A stretch of DNA of 64,000 nt from FEN-1219 sp963817615 (GTDB lineage Bacteria; Pseudomonadota; Gammaproteobacteria; Steroidobacterales; Rariloculaceae). Position numbers and translations under genes: made by a program. Location of the stretch: NCBI GenBank assembly GCA_963817615.1, contig CAWFPH010000003.1, positions 372,001 through 436,000 of the forward strand. The letters are read 5' to 3'. Shown here in pieces: positions 1-9,974 of the stretch; the first letter of the stretch is position 1; each line of letters begins with the position of its first letter. The notes beneath the pieces are model-generated. The model ran no database searches, was not told where the DNA came from, and saw nothing but the letters and a program-made list of their open reading frames with translations.

Positions 1-1765
<1,765 letters not shown>

Positions 1766-1838
1766 CGCATCCTCGGTCGTTCTCGCCGGCGCGTCGCTCG
1801 CGCGCCGTTACGCATGCCCAGATTGTCGCGACATCGGC

Positions 1839-2273
1839 TCACACCTGATGCGTATCGAGCGGGTAGCCCCGGTCGCGATAGAAGCGGTAGCGCTCGCGCC
1901 CTTGCTCACGGCGTGCGGCGTCGCCGTCGACCAGCTCTGCGACGTGCTCGTAGCGGCTGAAGAACTCGGGCACGTCGGCGGCGAGATTGATCATCAGGTC
2001 CCAGCGTTCTCCGACGGGCTCGGCGCGCAGGCCGATCAGCACGGGCTCGCGCGGCGGCTGCGCCGGAGGCTCGCGCACGATCACGTGCGGAATGAAGCTG
2101 CCCTGGGAATAGGTCCAGAGCAGCTCGTCGAGTTGCCGTGCCTCCGTGTCGGATGTCGCGTTGATGAACACGTGGCGATCTTTCTGCAGGGCTTGCTCGA
2201 CGATCTTGCAAACCATCTTGAGCCTCGCGTCTCCCGCTTCGCTTGCGAGAATATAGAACTCGACCCGGGTCAC
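1839..2273 (-). CDS. holC: DNA polymerase III chi subunit
   Basis: Chi is the clamp-loader accessory subunit that binds SSB and, with psi, ties the replicase to single-stranded DNA. The 144-residue product starts TRVEFYILASE and carries the family features WDLMINLAADVPEFFSRYEHVAELVD and a C-terminal RYRFYRDRGYPLDTH segment. The GTG start at 2273 gives a 4-base GTGA overlap with the pepA stop, so the two are probably translationally coupled. A longer in-frame start exists inside pepA but adds an Arg-rich segment unlike the family. Position between pepA and valS supports the call. Confidence 0.9.
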   Translation of the reverse strand: MTRVEFYILASEAGDARLKMVCKIVEQALQKDRHVFINATSDTEARQLDELLWTYSQGSFIPHVIVREPPAQPPREPVLIGLRAEPVGERWDLMINLAADVPEFFSRYEHVAELVDGDAARREQGRERYRFYRDRGYPLDTHQV

Positions 2274-3751
2274 GGGTTCTGCGAGCTCAGCAGGAAATCG
2301 ACGAGCAGCGGCACGGGACGGCCTGTCGCGCCTTTTTGCGCATTGGCTCGCCATGCGACACCGGCGATGTCGAGATGTGCCCAGGGCACGCCGTCGACGA
2401 AGCGGGACAGAAAGTTCGCGGCGACGCTGGCGCCGCCGTCGCGGCTGCCCGCATTCGCGAAGTCGGCGAAGTTGCTGCGCAGGCTTTCACCGTACTCGTC
2501 GCTGACGGGCATGCGCCAGGCCGAGTCGAGCGAGCGCTCGCCGGCCGCGAGCAACGCGGTTGCGAGCGGCTCGTCGTTGCTGAAGAGGCCCGTGTGGACG
2601 TTGCCGAGCGCGATCACGCATGCGCCGGTGAGCGTCGCGATGTCGATCATGCAGCGGGGCTTGAACCGCTGCACGTACGTCATCGCGTCGCAGAGGATCA
2701 GACGGCCCTCGGCGTCTGTATTGATGATCTCGATGGTTTGGCCCGACAGGCTCTTGACGATGTCGCCGGGTCGCGTGGCGCGGCCGCCCGGCATGTTCTC
2801 GCACGCGGGTATGGCACCGACGACGTGGCACTTCGGCTGCAGCTCGCCGAGCGCGAGCATGGTACCGAGGACGGCGGCTGCGCCGCACATGTCGAACTTC
2901 ATCTCGTCCATCTTCGGCGGCGGCTTGAGCGAGATACCGCCCGTATCGAAAGTGACGCCCTTGCCGCATAGCGCGACCGGCGCGGCCTTGGCTTCGCCTT
3001 TGTAAGTGAGCACGATCAGCCGCGCAGGTTCCTCGGCGCCCTGTGTCACCGACAGGAGCGCACCCATGCCGAGCCGGCGCATCTCGGGCTCACCGAGCAC
3101 CTTGACCTCGAGATTCGGATAGCGCTTGGCGAGATCGCGTGCGGTTTCGGCAAGATGCGTCGGCGTGCAGACGTTCGGCGGACGATTGCCGAGTGTGCGT
3201 GCGAGATCGGTGCCGTCTGCGATCGCGGTTCCGACCTTGAGGGCGTGGCGCGCCGCTCGCGGGTCACTGCCCTTCGGGAGCGCGATGCCGAGGCGGCCGA
3301 GTCTCGGCGCCGGCTCGGATCGGCTCTTCAGCTCGTCGAAGCGATAGACCGCCGCGCGCGCGGTCTCCACGGTGTGGCGCGCGACCGTCGCGCCGTCGAG
3401 CGCGCCACCGTACCCGAGATAGCTCACGGCGTCTTTCGTCCCGCTGCCCCGCAGTGCGCCGATCGCCGCGCCGAGCGCGGTTGCGAGCCGCTTCGCGCTG
3501 AAGTCCGCGGCTTTGCCGCAGCCTACGAGCAGCCAGCGTGCGGCCGCGGTACCCTGCGTCCGATGGATCAGCGTGGTCGCACCGAGCCGTCCGGCCGCGT
3601 CGCCGCCGCGGACGAGCTGTTTGATCAGACCGCGGGCCGCGACGTCGAAGTCGTGCGTGGCGCCCTGGAGCCGGCCGTCGTCGAATACCGGCAATATTGC
3701 GCACTCCGTGCGTTGGCTCGCCGGTGAGCCGGTCTTCAGGGGAAACTCCAT
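2270..3751 (-). CDS. pepA: Leucyl aminopeptidase (cytosol aminopeptidase, M17)
   Basis: Two-metal aminopeptidase that removes N-terminal residues from peptides; the E. coli enzyme also binds DNA. The 493-residue protein has the N-terminal macro-like domain and a C-terminal catalytic domain with KGVTFDTGGISLKPP, the NTDAEGRLILCDAMTY signature and a late DIAGVAW segment. These supply the metal ligands and catalytic Lys/Arg. The ATG at 3751 is preceded by a strong AAGGAGAT ribosome binding site; an ATG 18 codons upstream lacks one. First gene of the pepA-holC-valS run, divergent from lptF across about 160 bases that should hold both promoters. Confidence 0.95.
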   Translation of the reverse strand: MEFPLKTGSPASQRTECAILPVFDDGRLQGATHDFDVAARGLIKQLVRGGDAAGRLGATTLIHRTQGTAAARWLLVGCGKAADFSAKRLATALGAAIGALRGSGTKDAVSYLGYGGALDGATVARHTVETARAAVYRFDELKSRSEPAPRLGRLGIALPKGSDPRAARHALKVGTAIADGTDLARTLGNRPPNVCTPTHLAETARDLAKRYPNLEVKVLGEPEMRRLGMGALLSVTQGAEEPARLIVLTYKGEAKAAPVALCGKGVTFDTGGISLKPPPKMDEMKFDMCGAAAVLGTMLALGELQPKCHVVGAIPACENMPGGRATRPGDIVKSLSGQTIEIINTDAEGRLILCDAMTYVQRFKPRCMIDIATLTGACVIALGNVHTGLFSNDEPLATALLAAGERSLDSAWRMPVSDEYGESLRSNFADFANAGSRDGGASVAANFLSRFVDGVPWAHLDIAGVAWRANAQKGATGRPVPLLVDFLLSSQNP

Positions 3752-3910
3752 TCCAATCTCCTTTTTCTGCGGCGTGCTATGCGGCGCACGCCGAGTGCCG
3801 AGCATCCGCGGCGCCGCGCCGCACTGTGCTATCGTGTTGGAATAACGTGGAAAAAAGCAGTTTAGTGGATTCGATTCGCTGAAGGTACTGGGGCAGGGAC
3901 GGCGCTCGCG

Positions 3911-5005
3911 TTGAGCTTGGTGACTCGTTATATCTTGCGCGAGACGTTCGGCGCCTGGCTGATCGTCGTGGCGGTGCTCCTCGTGATCCTGATCGCGAAT
4001 CAGTTCGCCCAGATCCTCGGCGACGCGGCGTCGGATCGGTTGCCGCGGGATGCGGTGCTCGCGATCCTGGGCTTGACGCTGCTGCGCTACCTGAGCGCGC
4101 TCACGCCGATCGCGCTGCTCCTCGGCGTGATGTGGGCGCTCGCGCGGTTGAACCGCGACGGCGAGATGGCCGCGCTGTCGGCTTGCGGAATCGGGCCCGG
4201 GCGGCTGCTGGTGCCGGTGGGTTTACTCACTGCCGCCTTGGCGACCGTGCTCGTGTGGCTTGCGCTGTTCCAGACGCCGGCCGCCGGCCGACGCATCGAA
4301 GAGATCAAATTCCAGGCAAAGCAGGAGCTCAAGCTCGGCTCGCTCGAGCCCGGCAAATTCATGAGCCCGGGCGCGGGCAACACCGTCCTGTACGTCGGCT
4401 CGGTGGCGGACGACGAGCTTCGCGACGTGTTCTTTCAAAGCCAGCAGGGCGAGCGCGTCGTTGCGATCCTCGCCGACCGGGCGCGCCGAGTAATGGACCC
4501 CGCGACCGGCGAGCTCACGTTCGTGTTTTACGATGGGCGCTGGTACGACGGCATTCCCGGCAGCACTCAGTTCTTGCGCGGCCCGTTCGAGGAGGCGTCG
4601 ATTCCGGTGCGTGGGAACGACGACGAGGGGTTCGTCGAGACGGCCGCGACGAAGCCGACGCGCGCGCTGCTGCACTCTTCGGACCCGGTCGATCGCGCCG
4701 AGCTCGAGTGGCGTCTGTCGACGCCGCTGTCGCTGTTCGTCCTCGCGCTTTTGGCCGTTCCGCTGTCGCGGTCGTCGCCGCGGGAGGGCCGTTACGCGCG
4801 CTTGGGCGTCGGCTTGCTGCTGTACATCGTCTACACGAACCTGTTGTCGATCGCGCAGGTGTGGGTTGCCCATCAAGTCGTGCCGGACTGGGTCGGTATG
4901 TGGTGGGTGCATGCGGTCGCCGCTCTGTTCGCTCTGCTGCTGCTGGTTAGGCAGTCGGGCGTGTTCGCGCGTGCGCCGCAAGTTGCGCAGGCGGAACCTG
5001 CATGA
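3911..5005 (+). CDS. lptF: LPS export ABC transporter permease LptF
   Basis: Inner-membrane permease of the LptB2FGC complex that extracts lipopolysaccharide and drives it to the outer membrane. The 364-residue protein has the LptF/LptG plan: two or three N-terminal membrane helices, a periplasmic beta-jellyroll domain (about residues 130-250) and three C-terminal helices. The start is TTG at 3911, behind a weak GGGACGG; GTG at 3920 is an equally reasonable alternative. The ATGA overlap with lptG implies coupled synthesis of the two permeases. Confidence 0.93.
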   Translation: MSLVTRYILRETFGAWLIVVAVLLVILIANQFAQILGDAASDRLPRDAVLAILGLTLLRYLSALTPIALLLGVMWALARLNRDGEMAALSACGIGPGRLLVPVGLLTAALATVLVWLALFQTPAAGRRIEEIKFQAKQELKLGSLEPGKFMSPGAGNTVLYVGSVADDELRDVFFQSQQGERVVAILADRARRVMDPATGELTFVFYDGRWYDGIPGSTQFLRGPFEEASIPVRGNDDEGFVETAATKPTRALLHSSDPVDRAELEWRLSTPLSLFVLALLAVPLSRSSPREGRYARLGVGLLLYIVYTNLLSIAQVWVAHQVVPDWVGMWWVHAVAALFALLLLVRQSGVFARAPQVAQAEPA

Positions 5006-6072
5006 CATTGCTGCGCGGCTATATCACGATGGCGGTGATCCGCGGAGTGGCGGCGGCGCTCAGCGTGCTCGTGTCCATCAGCGTCTGCATCGAGTTCGTC
5101 GCGCAACTGAATTTGCTCGGGACGGGCGGCTACGGTTTCACCGCCGCGCTTGCGTACGTGGTGCTGCGCGTGCCCGGCACGGTCGTCGACATGCTGCCGG
5201 CGAGCGCGTTGATAGGCTCGCTATTCGCGCTCGGCAATCTCGCGGTGCATCGCGAGCTCACCGTCATGCGCACGAGCGGTATCTCGGCATGGCAGATTGG
5301 GACGGGCGTCGGGCTAGCGGGGGTCGGTTTAGCGGTCGTGATGGCGCTCCTCGGCGAATCGCTGGCACCGTCGCTCGGCGCGTATTCGCTCGAGATGCGC
5401 ACCCAGGCGTTGCACCAGAACCTTGCCGTGGGCGAAGGTCAATCGACCTGGCTCAAGGCCGGCGACCGAATCTTGAACTTGCGTCGTCAAGCTGGCGATC
5501 TCGGCTACGGCGGTGGCGTGCTGCTGTTCGATCTCGCGCCCGGACATGTGCTCAAGAGCATCGCCCACGCCGACTCGGCGGACATCGACGAAGCGAATCA
5601 GTGGACGCTGTCGAATTACGCCGAGACATCGTTCAACGACGATGGTGTCGACACCCGCAGTGTTCGGGAGTCGCACCAGACGTACGGCTTGAGCCCGGAC
5701 GTGCTCGCGCTCTCGGTCGTGCGGCAGGATTTGCTCGACACACCCTCGCTGAAGCGCTACATCCGCTATCTCGAGGACAACGAGCTCGATGCCCGTCGCT
5801 ATCTCATCGCGTATTGGCGCCGGCTCGCCAACGTGGTGTCGGTCGTGCTGATGACGATGCTCGGCTTGCCGTTCGCGTTCGGCAGCTTGCGCTCGGCCGG
5901 GACCGGCGCTCGGCTGCTCGTCGGGCTCGTGATTGGCCTCGCCTATTACGCGATCGCCGAGATGCTCGCCAGCGGCGGCGAGGTTTTCGCCGTCGATCCG
6001 CTCGTCGTCGCCTGGGCGCCGGTCGCGGCGCTCGGCGCCGCGGCCTTCATTGCGCTCGCTCGGGTGCGCTGA
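5002..6072 (+). CDS. lptG: LPS export ABC transporter permease LptG
   Basis: Partner permease of LptF in the LptB2FG lipopolysaccharide extractor. The 356-residue product begins MTLLRGYITMAVIRGV, has an early transmembrane pair, a periplasmic domain (about residues 120-260) and the conserved run before the C-terminal helices, DARRYLIAYWRRLANVV. The start overlaps the lptF stop by 4 bases. The 3' end overlaps the convergent RDD gene by 26 bases, so the two transcripts have complementary ends. Confidence 0.94.
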   Translation: MTLLRGYITMAVIRGVAAALSVLVSISVCIEFVAQLNLLGTGGYGFTAALAYVVLRVPGTVVDMLPASALIGSLFALGNLAVHRELTVMRTSGISAWQIGTGVGLAGVGLAVVMALLGESLAPSLGAYSLEMRTQALHQNLAVGEGQSTWLKAGDRILNLRRQAGDLGYGGGVLLFDLAPGHVLKSIAHADSADIDEANQWTLSNYAETSFNDDGVDTRSVRESHQTYGLSPDVLALSVVRQDLLDTPSLKRYIRYLEDNELDARRYLIAYWRRLANVVSVVLMTMLGLPFAFGSLRSAGTGARLLVGLVIGLAYYAIAEMLASGGEVFAVDPLVVAWAPVAALGAAAFIALARVR

Positions 6073-6535
6073 GCCGGTGCCGGCGCACGACACGTGTTCT
6101 CGACCAACGATCGTGCCAACAGCGCCGCTGAGGATCCCAGAGGCTCGCGAGGAACCCGAGACCGAGCGGCAGTGCGGCCAGCACGGCCGCGCCGACGCGC
6201 AGCAGCGCAGCGGGCAGCGTCACCGTGCCGCCTGCCGATGAGACGAGCCTGATCTGCCAGGCACGCATCCCGAGCGTTTGCCCCCCGTGCGTCCAAAAGC
6301 CGCAGAAGAAGAGCACCACGACGAGGACCAGGCTCGCGTCGTACCACGCCGTGCCGGGCGGAATCGCGCGTCCGCCGCGCGCGACAAGCAGCGCGAGCGT
6401 GAACAGGAACAGCAGTGCGCCGAGTAGCAGCGCGTCGTAGAGCAGCGCGGCGAGACGGCGGATTAAACCGGCCGGTTCGGCCGAGACACTCGGCGGCGCG
6501 GCTGACGGGGCGCGAATCACGGGATGCTTCGCCAT
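6047..6535 (-). CDS. RDD family membrane protein
   Basis: The product is 162 residues. RLAALLYDALLLGALLF near residue 26 is the Arg/Asp pattern that names the RDD family, followed by three or four hydrophobic segments and GFWTHGGQTLGMRAWQIRLV, the usual second block. The C-terminus is Arg-rich (HDRWSRTRVVRR). RDD proteins are small integral membrane proteins of mostly unknown role; some members have been linked to ion transport. Family assignment is good but no function can be inferred. It is transcribed toward lptG with a 26-base tail overlap and lies divergent from the photolyase gene. Confidence 0.85.
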   Translation of the reverse strand: MAKHPVIRAPSAAPPSVSAEPAGLIRRLAALLYDALLLGALLFLFTLALLVARGGRAIPPGTAWYDASLVLVVVLFFCGFWTHGGQTLGMRAWQIRLVSSAGGTVTLPAALLRVGAAVLAALPLGLGFLASLWDPQRRCWHDRWSRTRVVRRHRLSAPERAQ

Positions 6536-6700
6536 GCGGGTGCTCGAGTCTAGCGGCTACGGCTGCCATCGAGAATCCGGCCGCTCGAGCGGCCGCGGCG
6601 CACGCGCTGGGCCCGGCTAGAATGCGGTCTAGCCTCGATACCACGTCACCGGAGAACGAACGTCGCCGCGCGAACGCCGGAGTCGAACGCGCCGCGCTGT

Positions 6701-8134
6701 GTGCTCGTTTGGTTCCGCCACGACTTAAGGCTTGCCGATCACGCTGCGCTCGCCGCGGCCGCCGCGCGCGGGCGGCCGGTGGCCGCCTGTTTCGTGTTCG
6801 ACGAACGGGTTCCTTACGGCGGGGCAGGCCGCTGGTGGCTGCACGGGAGCTTGCAGCGGCTTGGCGGCGCGCTGGCGCGGCGCGGCGGCCGTCTGCTTCT
6901 GCGCCGCGGAGAAACGAGCCGCGCCCTCGCAGCGCTCGCCGCCGAGCTCGGTGCAGACGAGATCCACTGCAGCAAGAGCTACGACCCTGCTGGTATCGCA
7001 GCCGAGGCACGCGCACGCGCTGCGCTCGACCGCGCCGAAGTAAAGCTCTTTACCCACGCCGGCGCGCTGCTGTTCGAGCCGGAGCTGCTGTGCACTCGAT
7101 CGGGCGAGCCGTACAAGATCTTTACGCCGTTCTGGAAGGCATGTCTCGAGGCGCCCGCTCCGGCGCCGCCGCGGTCGCCGCCGAAGCGGTTCGAGTGGCT
7201 CGCCTCGAGCACACCCGGCGACGTGCTCGAGGACTGGCGGCTGCGTCCGAACGCTCCGAACTGGGCAGCCGATTTTCCGACCTATTGGGAGCCGGGCGAG
7301 GACGGCGCGCGCAGGCGGCTCGACGAGTTCTTGTCGACCGCGCTCGAGCGCTACGCGCACGATCGGGATCGCACCGATTGCGACGGCTCGTCGCGCCTGT
7401 CGCCGCATTTGCGGTTCGGAGAGTTGAGCCCGCGCTCGACTTTCGCGACCGTTCGTGCGGCCGGCGGCGCGGGTGCCGACGCTTATCTTCGCGAGCTCGG
7501 ATGGCGCGAGTTCGCGCAGCACACGTTGTGGCACTGGCCGGACCTCGCCGCCGAGTCGATGCGTGCCGAGTTCCGCCGTTTCCCATGGCGCGAGGACGCG
7601 GCGGCGCTTGCTCGGTGGCAGCAGGGCAGGACCGGCTATCCATTCATCGATGCAGGCATGCGTCAGCTTTGGCGAACCGGCTGGTTGCACAATCGCGCGA
7701 GGATGGCCGTCGCGTCATTCCTCACCAAGGACCTGCTGGTCGATTGGCGAAGGGGCGCCGCGTGGTTCGAGGACACACTGGTCGACGCCGATCCGGCGAA
7801 CAATGCGCTCAATTGGCAGTGGGTCGCTGGCAGCGGCGTGGACGCGGCGCCGTATTTCCGAGTGTTCAATCCGACGCTGCAAGGGCGAAAATTCGACATG
7901 GAAGGCCGCTACGTGCGCCGTTGGGTGCCCGAGCTGTCGCGCTTGTCACATCGCTACATCCACTCGCCGGAAAGCGCTCCGCAGAACGTGCTCGAAGCGG
8001 CCGGTGTCGTGCTGGACGACGACTATCCGCGGCCGCTCATCGAGCATGCGGCCGCGCGCAAGCGCGCGTTGGAGGCGTTCGCGTCCGTGTCGGGACGCGG
8101 TCGGGTATTGCACCGCAAGCGCCGCGAGTCGTGA
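6701..8134 (+). CDS. phr: Deoxyribodipyrimidine photolyase
   Basis: Light-driven repair of cyclobutane pyrimidine dimers with FAD and an antenna cofactor. The 477-residue protein has the N-terminal Rossmann-like antenna domain (LVWFRHDLRLADHAAL) and a C-terminal helical FAD domain with SSRLSPHLRFGELSPR, TGYPFIDAGMRQLWRTGWLHN and DADPANNALNWQWVAGSG. The last block is typical of class I CPD photolyases rather than (6-4) enzymes. The start is GTG at 6701 with no clear ribosome binding site, and no in-frame start lies closer upstream. A TAGAAT box at 6618-6623 could be its -10 element but has no good -35. Monocistronic. Confidence 0.93.
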   Translation: MLVWFRHDLRLADHAALAAAAARGRPVAACFVFDERVPYGGAGRWWLHGSLQRLGGALARRGGRLLLRRGETSRALAALAAELGADEIHCSKSYDPAGIAAEARARAALDRAEVKLFTHAGALLFEPELLCTRSGEPYKIFTPFWKACLEAPAPAPPRSPPKRFEWLASSTPGDVLEDWRLRPNAPNWAADFPTYWEPGEDGARRRLDEFLSTALERYAHDRDRTDCDGSSRLSPHLRFGELSPRSTFATVRAAGGAGADAYLRELGWREFAQHTLWHWPDLAAESMRAEFRRFPWREDAAALARWQQGRTGYPFIDAGMRQLWRTGWLHNRARMAVASFLTKDLLVDWRRGAAWFEDTLVDADPANNALNWQWVAGSGVDAAPYFRVFNPTLQGRKFDMEGRYVRRWVPELSRLSHRYIHSPESAPQNVLEAAGVVLDDDYPRPLIEHAAARKRALEAFASVSGRGRVLHRKRRES

Positions 8135-8240
8135 CGCGAGGCCCGCGGCCGCGCGCGTCGATAGTCGGCACCGCGACGCTGTCCTTGCCGCGATCGCAAA
8201 AACGCGGCGCCGTAGGCGGCGCTCGCGGAGCTTGCCATTG

Positions 8241-8594
8241 TCATTCGGCGTCCGGCGCGTTGCAGGGCGGCTCGAGCGCTGCAACGAGATCCTCGGTGAT
8301 CGCCGATCGTTCTTCGGCGTCGTTCTCCAGCAGCAACCCCACCACGTTTGCGTAGTACATCTGGAAACAATCGCTGCGGCTATGCGCTTTGAGCGCTTTG
8401 GACAAATCGGGCGACATACCGACGAATACGGCGTCGTAGCGAGGTGCCGCGCCGGGTTCTATCGACCGCGATGCCACGACATAGACACCGGGCACCGCCT
8501 TGAATTTGGTGTCCCACAGGTAGATTCGAAACGGGTAGCCGCGCCCCGAGCGGCCCGTGAAGGTCACGGCATCGATTTTCGCGGTTATCGCCAC
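8241..8594 (-). CDS. Small GIY-YIG-like protein
   Basis: The product is 117 residues. The pattern GVYVVASR, then YDAVFVGMSPDLSKALKAH, then a Cys, and a C-terminal ENDAEERSAITEDLVAALEPPCN matches small bacterial GIY-YIG-fold proteins, where the same positions read YVGxTxDLxxRLxxH, ExxLxxxxxPPCN. The usual GIY and YIG are changed to GVY and VFVG, and the catalytic Arg of canonical nucleases is not obvious, so activity is doubtful. This is family resemblance judged by eye. It stands alone, convergent with phr, with a weak GC-rich hairpin between them near 8212-8227. Confidence 0.55.
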   Translation of the reverse strand: MAITAKIDAVTFTGRSGRGYPFRIYLWDTKFKAVPGVYVVASRSIEPGAAPRYDAVFVGMSPDLSKALKAHSRSDCFQMYYANVVGLLLENDAEERSAITEDLVAALEPPCNAPDAE

Positions 8595-8667
8595 CGAAAT
8601 CTCCGACTGCTGCGCGCGTCCGCGGCGGGATTATAGGCGCGGCTAGCGGGCTGCGACCGTGCGGCAG

Positions 8668-8793
8668 TCACGGCTTCCATCGCCCAGGCGGCGCTGCGCG
8701 GTGGGCGTTCGGGGGCACGCCGAACCGCTCTTTGAAGACCCGCGTGAAACGCGCCATGTTGCTGCGGGGCAAGCGCGGTTTGAGGCAAAGGCT
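8668..8793 (-). pseudogene. Decayed 3' end of an AraC-family regulator
   Basis: On the minus strand, one frame reads NMARFTRVFKERFGVPPNAHR before a stop at 8668-8670. This is the last helix-turn-helix and tail of AraC/XylS regulators (usually HFTRVFKxxFGxxPxxYR). A few bases upstream another frame gives AFASN, matching the GFxSQ that normally precedes it, so a frameshift separates the two pieces. Nothing recognisable lies further upstream to 8914. This is a gene remnant. The rest of 8595-8914 holds nothing I can identify. Confidence 0.5.
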
Positions 8794-8914
8794 CATGCCG
8801 TTTCAGGCAAGCGCTTCGCGGTCCATTCGGCGATCGGTGGTCGACGCGGGTCGTGCGCCCTGGTCTGACTCGTCGGGGCCGTGCCGGCGCCGCGCAGCGT
8901 ACCCGCGCCGGCCT

Positions 8915-9124
8915 CTATTGGCCGAGCCGCTCGGCGATCACGTTCAGGTAGTCGAGCAAGCTCGAAAGTTGGTCATTCAAAAGGCTGAGCTGCACCGCCT
9001 GGCGCCAGAGCACCGCCACGCCCGCAGCCAGCAGCGCGGTATTCGCGAGTCGCCAAAGCCAAAGAACGATGGTTGCGAGCGTCGACGGACGCCGCTCAGC
9101 GGCGGGGCTTGCCGGAGTGGTCAT
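8915..9124 (-). CDS. Small single-pass membrane protein, unknown
   Basis: A 69-residue product starting MTTPASPAAERRPSTLA, with one hydrophobic helix (IVLWLWRLANTALLAAGVAVLW) and a C-terminal tail (LNDQLSSLLDYLNVIAERLGQ) that looks amphipathic and could form a short coiled coil. I do not recognise a family. The ATG at 9124 lies inside the 3' end of the upstream gene (29-base overlap, different frame), which points to translational coupling. An in-frame upstream start would lengthen it by 18 residues. Confidence 0.5.
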   Translation of the reverse strand: MTTPASPAAERRPSTLATIVLWLWRLANTALLAAGVAVLWRQAVQLSLLNDQLSSLLDYLNVIAERLGQ

Positions 9125-9428
9125 ATGGATTGAAGCCGCCGCCTGGATCGTGGCTGCTCGGTCGCTTTCTCGGCGCACCTTGCGAATGGCCGGCCTTGCG
9201 CCCCGGTGGGCCCGCAGGTTGCGGCGGGCGCGCGTGCGGGTCCGGCACGATATCGGCTTGTTCGATCGCCAGCTCGTTGTTCGTTAGCTTTTGGAGCAGG
9301 CGCGACGTTTCATCCAGCTCGGCGCGGTCCCATTCCCAATGGCTGCCCGCCGAATCGTTGACGACTTTCCCGGCGGGGTTGTCTTTCAACGACCGGATCC
9401 ACTTGTCAGAGTCCGACGGCAACTGCAT
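9096..9428 (-). CDS. Hypothetical protein, Pro/Gly-rich C-terminus
   Basis: A 110-residue product. The N-terminal half (MQLPSDSDKWIRSLKDNPAG to about residue 62) is charged and probably helical, with Trp residues and NNELAIEQADIV. The C-terminal half is Pro/Gly/Arg/His-rich (PPQPAGPPGRKAG) and probably disordered. No transmembrane segment and no family I recognise. Upstream of the ATG is an AT-rich stretch with TATACA and CAGAAT that may be its promoter. It overlaps the small membrane gene downstream, and the pair probably act together. Confidence 0.5.
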   Translation of the reverse strand: MQLPSDSDKWIRSLKDNPAGKVVNDSAGSHWEWDRAELDETSRLLQKLTNNELAIEQADIVPDPHARPPQPAGPPGRKAGHSQGAPRKRPSSHDPGGGFNPYDHSGKPRR

Positions 9429-9521
9429 TCACCCACGACCGCAGATATTCTGTCTAGTGTATAGATTTAACGTAAGTTTTTCGAGGCTCCGCGATGGTGC
9501 CCCCGGAGGAATTGCGGCGAC

Positions 9522-9553
9522 CAATAAAAAGAGCCCGGGCAAGCCGGGCTCTT
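9522..9553 (-). terminator. Rho-independent terminator
   Basis: A perfect 10-bp inverted repeat, AAGAGCCCGG with CCGGGCTCTT (9529-9538 and 9544-9553) and a 5-nt loop. Read on the minus strand it is followed directly by TTTTTATT. It ends transcription coming from the tRNA-Glu side, before the small gene starting at 9428. Confidence 0.85.
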
Positions 9554-9600
9554 CAGGGGGCTTCAAGATCTCCAAATCGGGGAGGAAATCGTTAAAGCGA
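9522..9600 (-). ncRNA. Candidate small RNA ending in an intrinsic terminator
   Basis: On the minus strand a TATACT box (9606-9611) is followed about 7 bases on by a possible start near 9600, a C-rich stretch (TTTCCTCCCC) and then a strong terminator ending near 9522. No credible open reading frame fits. A transcript of about 75-80 nt would result. TTGACG lies upstream but at 21 bases spacing, so the -35 is not convincing. The alternative is that this is only the terminator of a longer tRNA-Glu transcript, as tRNA-Glu ends at 9872 on the same strand. Confidence 0.35.
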
Positions 9601-9871
9601 GAGCGAGTATATCGGCCGGTCTCATCGACCGCCGTCAAGAAGTGTCAAGTCCACTGGGGACGGTGCGTTGATCGCGGCTTCGAGCCGGCCGAGCGCTTCC
9701 GAGCTTGCGCACCGGATCGAGGGAAGCGTCTACACGGAAGGCTTGCCGGGCAGCGATGTCCGACGGGGACTCGACGTGATGCGCGATCAATGCGGACCGG
9801 CACGAGGGTCGCATCGCTCGACCCGCGCCATGTCGGCGCCGGGCTCTCGACTGCCTAGTTGCGAGATGAGG
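9554..9871. other. Intergenic stretch without a recognisable gene
   Basis: About 318 bases between the terminator stem and tRNA-Glu. Apart from the -10-like TATACT at 9606-9611 and a double TTGAC motif near 9636-9650 (minus strand), I see no coding signal, repeat or RNA fold I can name. Confidence 0.6.
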
Positions 9872-9947
9872 TGGCGCTCCCTGGGGGAATCGAACCCCCG
9901 TTTTAGCCTTGAGAGGGCCACGTCCTGGACCGCTAGACGAAGGGAGC
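9872..9947 (-). tRNA. tRNA-Glu (CTC)
   Basis: Full cloverleaf on the minus strand. The acceptor stem is GCTCCCT paired with AGGGAGC, then discriminator G and an encoded CCA. The anticodon loop CTCTCAA sits on stem TGGCC/GGCTA, giving anticodon CTC. The T arm is GGGGG-TTCGATT-CCCCC. It reads GAG, the favoured Glu codon in a GC-rich genome. It lies divergent from pcnB. Confidence 0.95.
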
Positions 9948-9974
9948 GCAAGTGCCGCGCCTCGGCGAGGGCTG

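Noticed and set aside
4533..6131. 532-codon plus frame across lptF and lptG
   Set aside because: Extremely Arg- and Ser-rich and overlaps two certain genes in another frame.
8212..8227. GC hairpin between phr and the GIY-YIG-like gene as a terminator
   Set aside because: Only a 6-bp stem (GCGCCG/CGGCGC) without a T-run; too weak to list as a feature.
6415..8355. 646-codon plus frame across the photolyase gene
   Set aside because: Arg/Ala-rich shadow of phr with no recognisable domain.
9429..9638. 69-codon minus-strand open frame
   Set aside because: It runs through the intrinsic terminator and its T-run, so it cannot be expressed as one message from the nearby promoter.
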